In this document: in pieces, positions 31,501-42,063 of the stretch | Layout: each line of letters starts with the position of its first letter | Numbering within the stretch: position 1 is the stretch's first letter | Assembly (NCBI GenBank): GCA_030765055.1 | Contig: CM060950.1 | Location: forward strand, 273,970,468-274,034,467 | Reading direction: 5' to 3' | Source: Mantis religiosa | Lineage: Eukaryota > Arthropoda > Insecta > Mantodea > Mantidae | Length of the DNA stretch: 64,000 bases | The notes under the pieces: model-generated | What the model was told of the DNA's origin: nothing | The model's database searches: none | The model's input: only the letters and a program-made list of their open reading frames with translations | Position numbers and translations under genes: made by a program

Positions 31501-31830
31501 TCAATCATTATATAACAAATAAGAAAATACTAATACAGTTTATTACATCTTCTGTTTCATATTACTGAGATCTTCACCTTATGACCAATGGATAGGAAGA
31601 ACTGCGAGACCCTCCTCAAAGAAAGTGAAAACCGAAGATCGTTTTTTTTTTTTTACCATAAAGACAGTTACATTATTTATTAATCTCTGTATATGCTCTG
31701 TAAAATTTGTAAATCTTGATGTATGTAACTAAATATTGTAATATGTAAACTTTTTCGACGAAACTTGAAACATGTATGTCATGTCTATAAGTGAATAAAC
31801 CATTATCTTATCTTATCTTATCTTATCTAT
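28591..31830 (+). mobile_element. CR1/L2-like LINE, 5'-truncated, (TTATC)n tail
   Basis: The element starts inside its endonuclease domain, immediately after a 15-bp sequence (28576-28590) that is the inverted repeat of 33563-33577. It ends in ATTATC followed by four more TTATC units (31803-31828). A microsatellite tail instead of poly-A is typical of the CR1/L2 group, which also fits the RT style (GVPQGSVLGPLLF, SYADDTSI, NYGIELWGTTS). The long open frame implies a recent insertion. No certain target duplication is seen. Confidence 0.8.
28599..31340 (+). CDS. CR1/L2-like ORF2: partial endonuclease + reverse transcriptase, frame intact
   Basis: A 913-codon frame without stop. Residues about 28-190 are the C-terminal two thirds of the APE endonuclease (KGGGVAIY, GDININSING, SDHKAQIMK); its N-terminus with the first catalytic residues is missing. 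RT spans about 410-700: SSGWDEVSSKIL, YRPITLTSTFAKLLEKVI, QHGFRKGYST, LDLSKAFDSVDH, GVPQGSVLGPLLF, SYADDTSI near residue 640. The rest is the typical CR1/L2 C-terminus (HPHLNYGIELWG, LQKRCVRIV, YNKLP). The leftmost in-frame start is a GTG and follows the insertion joint, so the true start lies outside; treat the 5' end as truncation, not translation start. Confidence 0.88.
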   Translation: MPYRKRKEYAPSHSIQNSLQNSFSRSKFKGGGVAIYAHENYNEIVQIYNLNKYCIEKDFEITGVKINTEEGNILLFGVYRSPSGEISNFFKGLETVLTKYSVYSNKIVIIGDININSINGNNVYTKLTELLNMFNIKMHIKIPTRVTLASATAIDQIATNIDSKRIKVEVFDSFISDHKAQIMKIQKIIVRSDTILKSRTRKTNSYNINVFKKLLKHESWDEVHDTDCVNEKWDKFYLIFNKHFDTSCPKRVINKRKKESNKLILLPSVIKIRESMKDMYIFYKQYGNRLYYDRYQHYKKEYEAALKSLRSENIKYKVATAKNTSKALWDLVNASKKNCKNSENIVINHQNKRVDNPVSIGNIFNEYFINVAVPKGNKAVKMDRNEGIKYIGSTVFLNPVTETELIKIITQLKSKNSSGWDEVSSKILKQCKEELVNILVHLINASIGEGIFPNCLKKGVVKPLHKKGDVTNVSNYRPITLTSTFAKLLEKVILKRILSFLDKHKILSNSQHGFRKGYSTITAAVEFIDELINKMENDNQVMGIFLDLSKAFDSVDHQVLLQKLEHYGIRGTAGKLINTYLQDRVQSTEIICKLNQIETKYESSLATVKYGVPQGSVLGPLLFTLYTNNLPVINNVKTVSYADDTSIICWGKDLDNLTNNIHSGTDVILKFLANNNLVNNLNKTSIIYFKISNCMYNNMKIKIGNEEIDTTDDHLFLGLNIDKNLSWTKHVNYICNKISKGIYLLNYVAHYLDKPNLKLIYYGIIHPHLNYGIELWGTTSKENLKRLLVLQKRCVRIVYSLKSRDSCREIFKKERILTVVALYIFRVILLVRRTTNIRSNSNIHKYDTRTKENMYREAKSKKFFDKNPFVIGKTLYNKLPATIKQSTGSKFNKCLKNYLIERAFYDIDEYLQL

Positions 31831-33581
31831 GACGAAGCAGGCAAAGCAGACACGCCAGCCAAGCATGCATCAGTGGCGGAGCGCCCCTTCTCCACTCCGT
31901 CCGATTGTTGCTCATCCCCGATTCACAGTCAGAAATTTCAAACGAATTTTCGTATTCTTCCGATTCCAAGTCTTCTAAATTTATAACTAATCTGTCTCTG
32001 TAATTTCACCTATCAGACCGTCTTTTCCCCGGTAAAACTGTTCAGTGTTTTGTACATGCTCACACGGTCTTTTCTAGTTTTCTGTAGTCACTTTTCTAAT
32101 CGCATTATGATACAAAGCTCGTACAGCGACACTTTCAAATGAAATATTATGTTTGGCAACACCATTCTTCAATTGTGCCCATATAAGTTCTATAGCATCA
32201 AAGTCGTAGTGATAAGGTGGCAACCGTACTACGATATGACCGTGTACCTCTGCGACACTATTTCATACACTTTGAAATCATCTTTTTTCAGTTTAATTAA
32301 TTCGTATAGCACCAGTTTTGTTGCTCGTGGATCAAACTCAATATTCCTATTACAAAGCCATTCCTGCATATGGGATTTGAGTGAAGATAAAGTGGGTGCT
32401 TTATTAATTTCTATGGAATGATAAAGGGCATTGTCCATAATGATGACACTGTTAGACGGGGTGTTAGGTAGTAATGTATTAACAAACCAATCCTTGAAAA
32501 TGTTATTATCCATTTCTTCATGGTAGTCTTTGGTTGAATTTGACTTAAAAGTTAGCAAGGCATTAGGAATAAATCCTGCTGAATATCCAGCATGTACAAC
32601 TATAAATCGCTGTCCTTTGCCAATTGGTGTTTTAAGAGGGAAATCACTTTCATTTTCATCAGCGATACACTTCCACGCCGTATTTCTCGTATGGTTTATA
32701 TTTACCCACGTTTCGTCAAAGTACATTATAGGCCTACCTGTAGATCTCAGTTCCTTCATTCTTCTTAAAAATTTAAATCTTTTATAAACAATATCCATTA
32801 GTCCCATTAAAAATGGTCTCCCTTCTGAATTTTTACTGTAACTGAAATTAAGCTTTTTAAGAATTTTTCTTAAGGACCACACGCTTCCTTTACGTAAGTT
32901 TTTAGCTTTTGAAGCCTCATATATGTCCAGAAAACTAGGCAGAAAGTCCGTACGATACAGCGAATAGATTGCTCGCTTAATAGCAGCAGCTGTGAATGAA
33001 TCAATTTCTGTTTTTCGCGGTCTACTATTGGGGCGCTTTTTGCCTGCTGTTTGCAGTCTACCGCCACTATCTTCTGCATTTTTGTGTTCTTTAAAAATTC
33101 GTTGGACAGAACGAGAAGAAATACCTGTAGCAACAACAGTTCTCTCAACGATACTCGTCACTGAAATAGTCGGCTTTCCACATTTAAAATCTTCACATTC
33201 ATCACTGAAGAAACGTTGAACTTTGACTACAATTTCCCTAGAATCTGATTTTAGATTTTCCCTTGAGATTCAACTTGAAGCAACACAAACACAACTAAAA
33301 CTAAAAGAAAACAATTCAACATTATATCCATGTGTTGCAACACTGCATATATTTTGTGTGTCGTGTAAATCAACAAAACAATAAATTCACAGTTCTATCG
33401 CTCATACGCCACTGACATCCTTTAATCAACACACAACGGAGTGGGGGTTGCGAGCGTCTACTTTCCAAGAATCACGACAAATCAGTGGTTGCTGACCTGC
33501 CCGCGTGTGCTAGACAACGACAGCATTCTGTGTTAGACAAGGATAGTAGAGAATACGCCAACTTAAACCTCACAGACTATA
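31831..33581 (-). mobile_element. DDE (IS630/Tc1-like) transposon carrying the CR1 insertion
   Basis: The right terminus TTAAACCTCACAGAC (33563-33577), next to TATA, is the exact reverse complement of 28576-28590, which is preceded by TACAA. Between the right terminus and the LINE tail lies a minus-strand transposase. The simplest reading is one transposon whose left end was separated from the rest when the CR1-like LINE inserted close to the left TIR. Total span of the composite is 28576-33577. Confidence 0.6.
31987..33270 (-). pseudogene. DDE_3-type transposase, one frameshift and late stop
   Basis: The open part (33270-32229) begins in a helix-turn-helix region (VVATGISSRSVQRIFKEH, RPRKTEIDSF) with no ATG before it, so the start is uncertain. 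The DDE fold follows: MYFDETWVNINHT (first Asp), KGQRFIVVHAGYSAGFI, then VIIMDNALYHS (second Asp). A frameshift near 32255 moves the end to another frame, giving HIVVRLPPYHYDFDAIELIW, where the third acidic residue is the Glu/Asp of the DAIE block. A TAG interrupts near the end, then the frame closes at 31987. This is an IS630/Tc1-superfamily enzyme but not of the mariner type seen at 15-22 kb. Confidence 0.82.
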
Positions 33582-34020
33582 GGTAGCTGTTGGGGTCCAA
33601 AAAATCGACTTTTGGTTTTTATGCTTAAAAAAACCTAGAAACTCTGATCTTACTTAAATTTTCATTTGCTGGCACTTGTCATTTTCATACTTTAGATACA
33701 CTTTTTTCTGTAACCAATTAAGCTACGTGGATGAAATTTTTACTTGTCATTTCTCAAAGAACTACTGATTCCACCTAAAAATATTCCTCAAATTGCTAAT
33801 CACCATGTATTAACAACTTATATGCTTGTAAAATCGGATGCGAATTCTATGCTCATTATGTACATGTTTTTTGTTTGGGGGGGGGCTGATATTTCCAAAT
33901 GTGGGAAGCAAATTTAGTTGGAAATTGTCAAGTGATGCAAGTATTACAGTATATAAAAATGTATTAAAAAGGTAATTTACAGTGTCAGAGAAAAGTGTAC
34001 CTGGATGCTGCCATAATACT
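33582..34020. other. No gene seen
   Basis: AT-rich; contains a G(10) run near 33880. Confidence 0.4.
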
Positions 34021-34172
34021 GACCGCGCGGGATGGCTCAGGTGGTTTCGACTGTGGCCCGCATTTAGGAGGCCCGAATTTGATTTCCGTGGCCGAACTAA
34101 CTGACCCACGGATTTTTCGGGGAATTCCCGGGTCGCTTTTCGTCCGAAATATTTTTCCAGGAAATTTCAAAA
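34021..34172 (+). mobile_element. tRNA-derived SINE (family B), plus orientation
   Basis: GGGATGGCTCAGGTGGTTTCG is A-box-like and GAATTTGATTTCCGTGGC corresponds to a decayed B-box. The body ends in TTTTCGTCCGAAA. The same unit, with a perfect B-box GGTTCGATTCCCG, lies on the minus strand at 55640-55765. Confidence 0.7.
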
Positions 34173-35348
34173 TTCTACGCTAGCTTTTTCAAAGGAATTC
34201 TGGCTGATTCTATACATTTCAGATACATCTTTCAAAAAATTACCATTGCCATCATTTCCACTTTTACTTTCAGTAAATGCTGTTGGTAAGGTTGTTTGGA
34301 TCTTGGAGACTAGCACTGTAGAAACAAACGTTTTAACACACTTGCACAGTACTATATTTCTATCCGTTTTTAAGGGTATTAGGTATTTACATTAATCCAG
34401 TGTCGAAACAAATAAGTTTTATTGCTCTTTTCCTTCGACATTGTAATATTTCCTTTCCTACTGCGCAGACTTCAGAAATTACGATTAGACAGCACAGGTG
34501 TAAAAGTTATCTGAAAATGACACTCTTCAGTCAAGTGTCATAAAAAGGCCATTTTACGTGGTTCGTGTCAGAAAACATTGGTGTTCAGTGTTAGAGTTTC
34601 ATTTCATTATGGTAAATAGCTGTTGAACTGAAAATTAAAATGGGCACAAAATATCAGCCAGAAACTGCCTCACATCTATCCAATGTCCTTAAATTGATAA
34701 CCTTCCTACCTCTGTGGAAGATAGGCTTTGTTTGCAACATTATAATACAAACCATATCAAGTTTTGGGATACAACAGTGGCCTTATCGAACTTTAAAGAT
34801 TTACTGTATGATTGTTGAACAATACTGAGCGGCATATTTTTATATCAGGAAGCTCTCATTGTTGATATCAATGTCCTCATTTTTTGTGATCTTTAATGTA
34901 TTATAAATATGATATCTAATATTCCTGCACAGAGTAATAAAAGGGAAATTTTTTTCTTTTTTTCTTCTTCCTTAAGTGTCGGGGTGAAATAAATGGACAA
35001 ATAATTGCAGAAAGAGTAAAATATAAGTATAAATATGCACTTACTTCTTAAACATACATGTATATGCACTATAAAACTTCCATAATAAGCTCCTTATAAC
35101 GTGGAACAAATTTATTACTTATATGCATACATTTTAACTATCAAGGAATAAAACATGTAAATATGCAGAAGTCCAAGCTCTAGTTATAACTGGTTAAATG
35201 TAATCATCCAAATCAAAAAAGCAAATGAATTTTGAACAAGAGTGTACAACATGACAAGGCGATGTTTCAAACCTAAACATAAGTAATAAAAACCCCCTGA
35301 ATGGAGGCAACTATAAAAATGACATTACCATGACCAGGGACTGATACA
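34173..35348. other. No gene seen
   Basis: AT-rich non-coding sequence. Confidence 0.35.
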
Positions 35349-35352
35349 GTAT

Positions 35353-35766
35353 TGTCGCGACCCCATTGTTGCGACTGGTGCGGCCGGTGCACACAAAGAC
35401 AGTGCAGCGTGGGGACAAAAAGCTTGCCGAAACAGATGACAGATAACTGGAATGTTCGTCTTTCTAGTGCCGTCTTGATTGTTAGAGAACATTCCACAAA
35501 TTTGGAGGACAATGAGTGGAGCTATAACTGAAGTCGCATATCGCCAGTTGAGTGAGTCGTAATCGGAACTTGAAAATCGTGCGCTTGCAGCTGTGTTTTG
35601 AAACTGAACTCTGTTATTTGTGGTCGACGACCTTGAAGATTGGTTTTGTGTATGTTACGTAATTCTGCTACTGTAAGGGTTGACCGAAGTGAGTTTCTAC
35701 GGAAATAAAGAGCATTTTGGAATTTCTGCAAACTGGACTTTAATCCTAAGAACCCACAAAGCCACA
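35353..35766 (+). repeat. 5' LTR (414 bp)
   Basis: Begins TG and ends CA. Its last ~155 bases (GGTCGACGACCTTGAAGATT... to AACCCACAAAGCCACA) match 37822-37975. Immediately after comes ATTGTTGTCAGAAGTGAG, a typical gypsy primer-binding-site context. Confidence 0.85.
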
Positions 35767-35794
35767 ATTGTTGTCAGAAGTGAGACATACGACG

Positions 35795-36900
35795 ATGGAC
35801 GCTGCATTGGCAAAAATTCTAGAAGAGCTTAAAGAAATGAGCACAGCGAATGACACCTTCGCTGCGATGTTGACCACGGAAATGAAAGCGGCAAATAACA
35901 ACGTGGCCGCGGAGCTAACAGAAATGAAGATAGCTAACGAAAGCCTGGCCACATAGATGGAAGCGGTTAATAACAACCTGGCCGCGAAGATGACCGAAAT
36001 GAAGGCTGAATTAGCCACAGAAATGAAGGCTGCGAACCATGCTCTCGCCCCCAAATTTGAGGAGCAGTTGGCCGAGGTAAAGGAGGACGTCACGGAGTTG
36101 GGCGAGCGCGTGGAAGACCTGGCGAACCGCGTTAACGACCTAGAGGGAAAGGCCGACTGCAACACCAAGTCACTGAACGCCATGGTGGAGGACATCGTCG
36201 ACAGAAGGACGAAGGATTTAAAGGCCGACGCGCTGGGACGCGATACATCTGCGCGCGTCAGACACCAAAGTACGACGGCACGTCAACGTTGGAAGTCCTC
36301 CGCCGCCAATTCGATATAGTGGTCAAGCACAAGTGTTCACCTGAAGAAGAGACCGCACAGCTAGTAGGCAGCCTCCAGGCACGCGCCGCAGAGGTCCTGA
36401 ATGCAGTACAGACAGCGGCGGCGCTCAAGGACATCTGGGAGACCCTGGAAAACCGATTCGGAAACCACCGCTCAGCCGCAGCCTAACGCAGCCAATTGAA
36501 GTAAAGGTCGCAGGAGCCAGAGGAGACGCTGCAGGTGTTCGCCCTGGCAATTGAACAGCTGGCCAGCAAAGCCTTGGTCAACCTCTCACCTGAATTCGAA
36601 TCCCGGGAAGCCGCCTACACCTTCGTCGACGGGGTACGAGACGTCGAGATACGTCAGCGCCTAATGCTCGGCGATTACAAGACCATCCACGAAGCGCTAA
36701 ACGTATCATTGATGATGGAGGCGGCCAAGGAGACGGCTACCTCGACATCGAGAACAAGGAGTATCCGCTACACTGGAGACTGAAGGCCAGCCAAGGGACG
36801 CCAGCGAAAACCTAGTGCCGTGTGTTGGGGTGTGGCCAGCCGGGACACCTGGAGAGAGACTGCCCACACCAGGGAGAGAAGCCGGAAAACGAGTAAGGGC
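35795..36900 (+). pseudogene. Gypsy gag, broken
   Basis: From ATG 35795 the protein is an Ala/Glu/Met-rich coiled coil with repeated TEMKAANN units, stopped by TAG at 35954. It continues with EDVTELGERVEDLANRVNDL. After a frameshift near 36290 comes the capsid-like part (LEVLRRQFDIV, LKDIWETLENRFG, stop 36484, EETLQVFALAIEQLA, FVDGVRDVEIRQRL). The nucleocapsid CCHC knuckle follows near 36818-36870 (GCGQPGHLERDCP), its first Cys displaced by an indel. Gag would form the particle core. Confidence 0.8.
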
Positions 36901-36999
36901 CGGCGTGGCGAGGGGCACGTCGGCGCCGTCAACACCATACCCTCGAGTGACACTGCGCGCCGTTAGCTGGCGGATGGATCACAGCCTCATCGCGGAGGT

Positions 37000-37830
37000 T
37001 GTGTGAGAGTGAAGCCGTGCTGCGCGCTTGTGGACACCGGGGTAGCCGTGACCGCCATCAGACCTGACGTAGCCAGGGGTTTGCCGACGAGAAAGCCGAG
37101 CCGACCATACCAGCTAGTTACGGCATTGGACGGCACCTTGCCTGTGGAGAAGGAGGCCCTGCTATAGTTGACCTTGGGACGGAGTGTCGTGCGTCAGTGG
37201 GTATTCTTCGCGAAGGTGCCTGAAGAGATGATATTGAGACTGTATGCCCTCAGGAGTCACGAGGCGATGGTCGACGTCGACAGGTAGGTCCTGCAGCTCA
37301 ATGGAGAAGAGTTGATACTGCGGCAACCCGAAGAACGCCTGGGGATTTGCAGGCTCATTCTGAGGGAAGACGTGGTTGTCACCGCAAGAAGCGAGGTAGT
37401 GGTGGCGGCGCGAGTGGTAGGCCAGCGTACAAAGAACATGATGCTGGACCAGAAGACGCCTGTGCACGGGCTCTGTGTTGCCAGGACATTGTTGCCATGC
37501 CAGGAGGAGGTGCCGGTGAGGCTGCTCAGTCCAACGGACACCGATAAGGACATCCAGGTCGGAACGGAGTTGGGGACGTGCGAGCCCGTTGTCAGTGTAA
37601 CACCAATTTACAAGACCCAGTAGCCGGTGCCGACGCATCACCTGGGGCCCCGGCTGAAAGGCTTACTGGAGAGGGCGGCCAAACACCTGACCACAGAACA
37701 GCTGGAGAAGGTTCGACAACTGTTGGGACGATACTAGCGCGTCTTCAGCCAAGGCAATAACGACTACTGCAGCACGGACCGAGTGCTTCACCGCATTGAC
37801 ACCGGAGACGCCCGGCCTGTTTTGCTTGTG
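37000..37830 (+). pseudogene. Gypsy aspartic protease and pre-RT linker, broken
   Basis: CCALVDTGVAVTAIRPDVA carries the retropepsin active-site DTG (37033-37041). The reading continues through LTLGRSVVRQWVFFAKV, EERLGICRL and KTPVHGLCVAR with in-frame stops at about 37165, 37286 and 37621. It ends at LHRIDTGDARPV, the segment just upstream of the RT in gypsy Pol, and then meets the LTR. The junction removes all downstream enzymes. Confidence 0.75.
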
Positions 37831-37975
37831 GTCGACGACCTTGGAGATTGTATTTTTGTGTGTTACGTAATTCTGCTACTGTAATGGTTAACCGAAGTGT
37901 GTTTCTACGGAAATAAAAAGCATTTTGGGATTTCTGCAAACTGGACTTTTAATTCTACGAACCCACAAAGTCACA
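37822..37975 (+). repeat. 3' LTR remnant
   Basis: Matches the end of the 5' LTR with several substitutions (for example TGGAGATTGTATTTTTGTGTG versus TGAAGATTGGTTTTGTGTATG), so the copies have diverged since insertion. Ends CACA next to the GTAT duplication. Confidence 0.85.
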
Positions 37976-37979
37976 GTAT

Positions 37980-39122
37980 TGTGCCTCCGAATTGCTAGCT
38001 TCTGCTAGCTCTGGAAAATGAATAACAAATGCGCAAGGCAAATAACAGTCGCATTCTTACTTAAGCTTTATTTATTTATTTATTTCCAAGAAAACTAAAA
38101 GAAAGGCCGATTCTTCAGGTATATGGAAACAGTGAGCATTCCCATTTGAGAACTTGAAATTTCTTAGATATTTTCCTTTTGAGAATTGCCAATGAATCAG
38201 GTACCAGCATATACTTTTCTACTAGTAGATACAATACAGTATAACAGCGTCTGTTGTCACGGTCCGAATATCTATAACGGAAAATGAATGAAATGGGAGA
38301 CATGCTGCTCAGATATACCCGGGGTCCACAGAGCTTAGAGTTACCTACCCGGGGGCTAGGCGTGACTTTCAAAGCGAGGGAAGCTCCAAGTAATAATTTT
38401 CATTTAAATAAGAGAGAATAATGACTCAAAAAGCCAAGGCTACTTTTTAGTACTCTTTCTATTGTACAGTCACGCGTAGGCCCAAGAGCATTGCAAGACC
38501 GGTCACGCTACAAGCAGACATTACTGCTTTCTCTCTCCACTCAGACGTTCCAATTTTTCCTATAGCCGGCCCACACCGAGTGTACTGTTAGAATAAAATT
38601 GAGAAAGCGTGCAATTCGCACACTTCTGCTAACTTAGAACTTCACAAGAATTTCCTGCTTGTCACCACTTACCTCTGGCGTTACTAGAGGAACTTCGGGC
38701 CGAACATTCGAGACCCTCCCTGAATGGGAGTTGGGATTGTGTTGGACTCGAGGGGGCAGTGTGTTTCCGACACCCACGGGGAATTGGCTACGGCCGCCCG
38801 GAGGGGGTAGAGGGTTGCCTAAGAAGTCCCGGGTACTAACCTGCAGAGCTAGTAGAAGGTGTGCTAGATCACCAGGCGGCCCCACTGAGGTTTTCGGTAG
38901 TCTTCCCTGCGGGGTTGACGCGCGTAAGTGACATGTCCACTTCCATCCCGTCTTGACGTTGTGCTCAGCGAAGGGGGGGGGGGAGGGCTTTTTAAGAAAT
39001 CAGGTATTGCCCTATGGAAAGAGCCCCGGAGTATCCATCGCTCCCGGGTACAAGGAGGCCCGGGTTCTTGGTCTTACGGGTCCAGGACTAATGGGAGTAG
39101 AACCTCTGCACATAACTGTTTG
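37980..39122. other. Repeat debris, GC-rich; no gene
   Basis: Segment 38232-38345 resembles the tail of SINE family D in reverse (GGTCCACAGAGCTTAGAGTTACC). Segment 38640-38940 is unusually GC-rich with CTGCTTGTCACCACTTACC at its start; I cannot name it. A G(10) run lies near 38973. Confidence 0.4.
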
Positions 39123-39137
39123 TCACCACTATATACC

Positions 39138-39480
39138 GGACCGCGCCGTGCCTGAGTGCTTAACCACTTGGCTCTCACCAAGGTTGTGCTGGTTCGTTTC
39201 CAGGTGACCGTAAAAGTGAGATTTGGGATGGAAAACATGGTGCTGGAAAGGGTTTTCTCCGGGTTCTTCGGGTTTCCCCACCAGCATTCTACCGATTGCT
39301 CCATCATCTTTCCTATCAACGTATCTCTTGTACTTTCACTTCCGGCTTTGGGCTGATCATTCATCCCGGAATCTCACTGACAAGGAAACCTCTAATTCTT
39401 AACCGCTGCCTACGGGCCTCGAGGTTGTGCCTTTCAGAAGGCCCTGTGTTCCACTTAAGGAACTACAGGAATGCATTCAT
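39138..39480 (+). mobile_element. SINE family A copy with perfect 15-bp target duplication
   Basis: TCACCACTATATACC occurs at 39123-39137 and 39481-39495. The insert starts with a tRNA-like head (GTGCCTGAGTGCTTAACCAC, GGTTCGTTTCCAGG). It shares its body with the SINE at 16115 (GTGAGATTTGGGATGG, GGGTTTTCTCCGGG, TTTCCCCACCA). It is about 100 bp longer at the 3' side, so a tail extension or a composite is likely. Confidence 0.88.
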
Positions 39481-39495
39481 TCACCACTATATACC

Positions 39496-40719
39496 AATTT
39501 ACGTAAATTACTATTGCTAATGCCCCTGATATATACTTACAGCTGAATTTAAAAGCGCCATATAAAACAAAAATAAACATTTCTGCACATACCATATATG
39601 CTTCACTTGACAAAATATGCAAACCTACGAAGCATGGTAGTCAAGTTTACGAATGTGTGAATACAGAAATGTTCAGTAATGAATGAGCTCGCGAAACCGG
39701 TCACACGAGCTTAAGCAGCTGTTAAATTGTCCACAACATGCCGGATGTTCGCGAATACATTTTTAAAATGCATCCAGAGCAATAGGTATATATATATATT
39801 GTACAGGTTACCCTGGCGTTATCTGTGTTAGTATAAACATCTCAAATAACACACTGATTATTTTCGAAATAGTGAGAGGAGCACCGGCGCGCTTCTCGGA
39901 CGTGTGATAAGCTCCAATGAACGCATCACTTCAGCTAATGGAATACGCAGGAAGCACAAATGACAGTTATTATGTTCACGTGGAGTAATCAGTGTGTTAT
40001 CTGAGAGGTTTCCACTAACAAAGATAAAGCCCGGAAAAACTTTATCCTTATAAGGATAACCTTAAAACTCACTCTGACCGAGACTGACGTTGGGAGGTGA
40101 TTATCAATACTCTTCTTGGAAAAGGTAGTCTTAAACTGCTGGGTTTGCAGATATGTGGATTCCATACCATCCATGGAGTATTTTAATGCCGGTATTAAGA
40201 GTATTTTTGGAATGTGATTTCATTCTTGAAATAACACTTTAGTATTATAAAAACGATTTCCAAAGAGGAACACATAATTCAGAAATCACTGGGTCTTCCT
40301 TTTCTCTCTACACTTTTGTATGTGTCGTAGATTAAAAATCTAAGAGCGGAAAAAATTAGTAAAGAGATGTTTCCAGCACTCAATAAGTAGTAATATGGGC
40401 TGAAGAGGAGCCTGTTAAAAAAAATGACTTGGTGTAAATATATGTGAAAGCTAAGCTCCTTCCCACTAACCTTGCTCTCTATATGGTTTTACCTACTGAA
40501 CAGTCGGAACCATTTTAATGGAATTTTAAACTTACTTCCTATGGTACCTTTCTTATATAGTAGACTATTGAACATCAACAAGGGAGTTACTACTAAATTT
40601 GTCACCAAAAAAAAAAGGAAATGAAAAACATAAGGTTCTCAAAACATCTTAGAAAATATAAACCAACTGTTCGAAAAGCTTATTAAGGCGAAGGAAACAG
40701 ACGTTGAATATGGTACAAT
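39496..40719. other. No gene seen
   Basis: AT-rich unique sequence; no motif recognised. Confidence 0.35.
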
Positions 40720-40730
40720 ATGTGCACTGA

Positions 40731-40981
40731 ATACCCGCCTCGGTAACGTAGATTGTAGCGTGTCTACCTCACGTTCAAGAAGTCCCGAATTCGAATCTCG
40801 ATCAGGGTGAGCTACCTGGATAAGGTTTTTTCCTGGGGTTTCCCTTATCCTGACAGACGAATGTTGGGTAACTCTAAGCTCCATGGACCCTGGACTCATT
40901 TGAGTATGATTTCACCCAATTCATTCACCGTCCGATATGACAACGTTGGAGGACGTAAATTACAAAAACAAAGCAAATTAA
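40731..40981 (+). mobile_element. tRNA-derived SINE (family D) with 11-bp target duplication
   Basis: ATGTGCACTGA flanks at 40720-40730 and 40982-40992. The head CCCGCCTCGGTAACGTAGATTG and B-box-like AATTCGAATCTCG are tRNA-derived. The tail holds CCTGGATAAGGTTTTTTCCTGG and CCGTCCGATATGACAACG. A minus-strand relative lies at 56745-56960 and a partial one at 38232-38345. Confidence 0.88.
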
Positions 40982-40992
40982 ATGTGCACTGA

Positions 40993-42063
40993 GGCATTGT
41001 CTTCGTGTTAATGGAAAGTGATAAGCACATTTTTGAGTTATAAATGAATGTCTGCGTGTATTAATTGACAGTACCTTAAAATAATGCAATAGCACAAATA
41101 ACATTTGTTAGTTTCAATATGAGCACCATTTACTTATATAATAGAGGTCTAAGTGAATCTCAAACTTCAGCCTTCGCTCTGATAAAAGTGTGCTTACCAT
41201 TACTTGCATAGAAATTAATTGTCCTGTTTTAATAGTAGTCTAAACTAAGAATGGAGGGAGTATCAAAATCTGCAAAACTAGCTTTTTCTTATATCTTGCA
41301 AACATACAAGTAACCAGTGTTTATATTGCACAGTGTATAGGTATATTCCCGAGCTTTTCCCCTGCGATTGGGGTTGGGTAGATGCGCAGATGGCTGAGTG
41401 GGCATCAGAAGGCACTTGATCAAAATCCTACTGCTGCTGGACATTTATACATTGTCTTAAATCTGATGTGTAGCACTCACACGACTTTCTTTACTCTTGT
41501 ATAGAATGTTCTTACAAATACTTATTCTTCTGTCTACTTCATATCATTCCAGATAAACATTTGCAGATATTATCTTATTGCCATAGATCGGACCTTAGGC
41601 CAAATCTATCTTCAATTTGAAAGTGAATCTGTACGAATTATACATTTGTGATTGAAATGCGACAGTTTTATATTGTCTTTTACAGCCTTTTTCAATATAA
41701 ATGCCTATTTTATGAATTAAATGCTTTTTGTTGCATTTATTTAATTATTTATCCATTATTTATTATTTTATTAAGTATTAAATATTTCCTTCAGGTATAT
41801 TTTATTTTAATAATTGTTAGCCCGTGACAATGAAAGTACTTTACTAGACGTATATTTTTGTCTTTAAGTTGCAGACAACAAAGGCGCCCTTCATACAGTT
41901 CATTATTTTCTTTGCAACAACGAGTACTGTCGCGCAATTGCAGTTACAGACAACAGAAAGCGTATGAATCACCTCTTGTGTTTGTTTTAAAAGGCAATCA
42001 TGAGTGCGGTCTAACGTTGTTTTTCTTTCATTTTTCATTGCCACGTTGTTGTAGCTAGTAGCA
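40993..42063. other. No gene; weak tRNA-like motif near 41380
   Basis: A possible old SINE head (GATGGCTGAGTGGGCATCAG, near 41385-41405) with a poor B-box. The rest is AT-rich. Confidence 0.25.

Larger units (their letters stand above)
35353..37975 (+). mobile_element. Gypsy-type LTR retrotransposon, internally deleted
   Basis: The element starts TGTCGCGACC and ends AAAGTCACA, with the 4-bp host duplication GTAT at 35349-35352 and 37976-37979. It keeps gag and protease but stops within the region before the reverse transcriptase. There it fuses directly to the last ~150 bp of the 3' LTR, so RT, RNase H and integrase are gone. GC content is clearly higher than the flanks. Gene order and motifs match insect gypsy/Ty3 elements. 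The whole gag-pro region has stops and frameshifts. Confidence 0.88.

Noticed and set aside
34000..34183. Possible tRNA gene near 34021 (and 16115, 55640, 40731)
   Set aside because: A/B boxes are present but no cloverleaf with a plausible acceptor stem; extended non-tRNA bodies show these are SINEs.
36706..36953. Minus-strand frames over gypsy gag
   Set aside because: Shadow frames in GC-rich sequence; the plus strand carries the gag and CCHC motifs.
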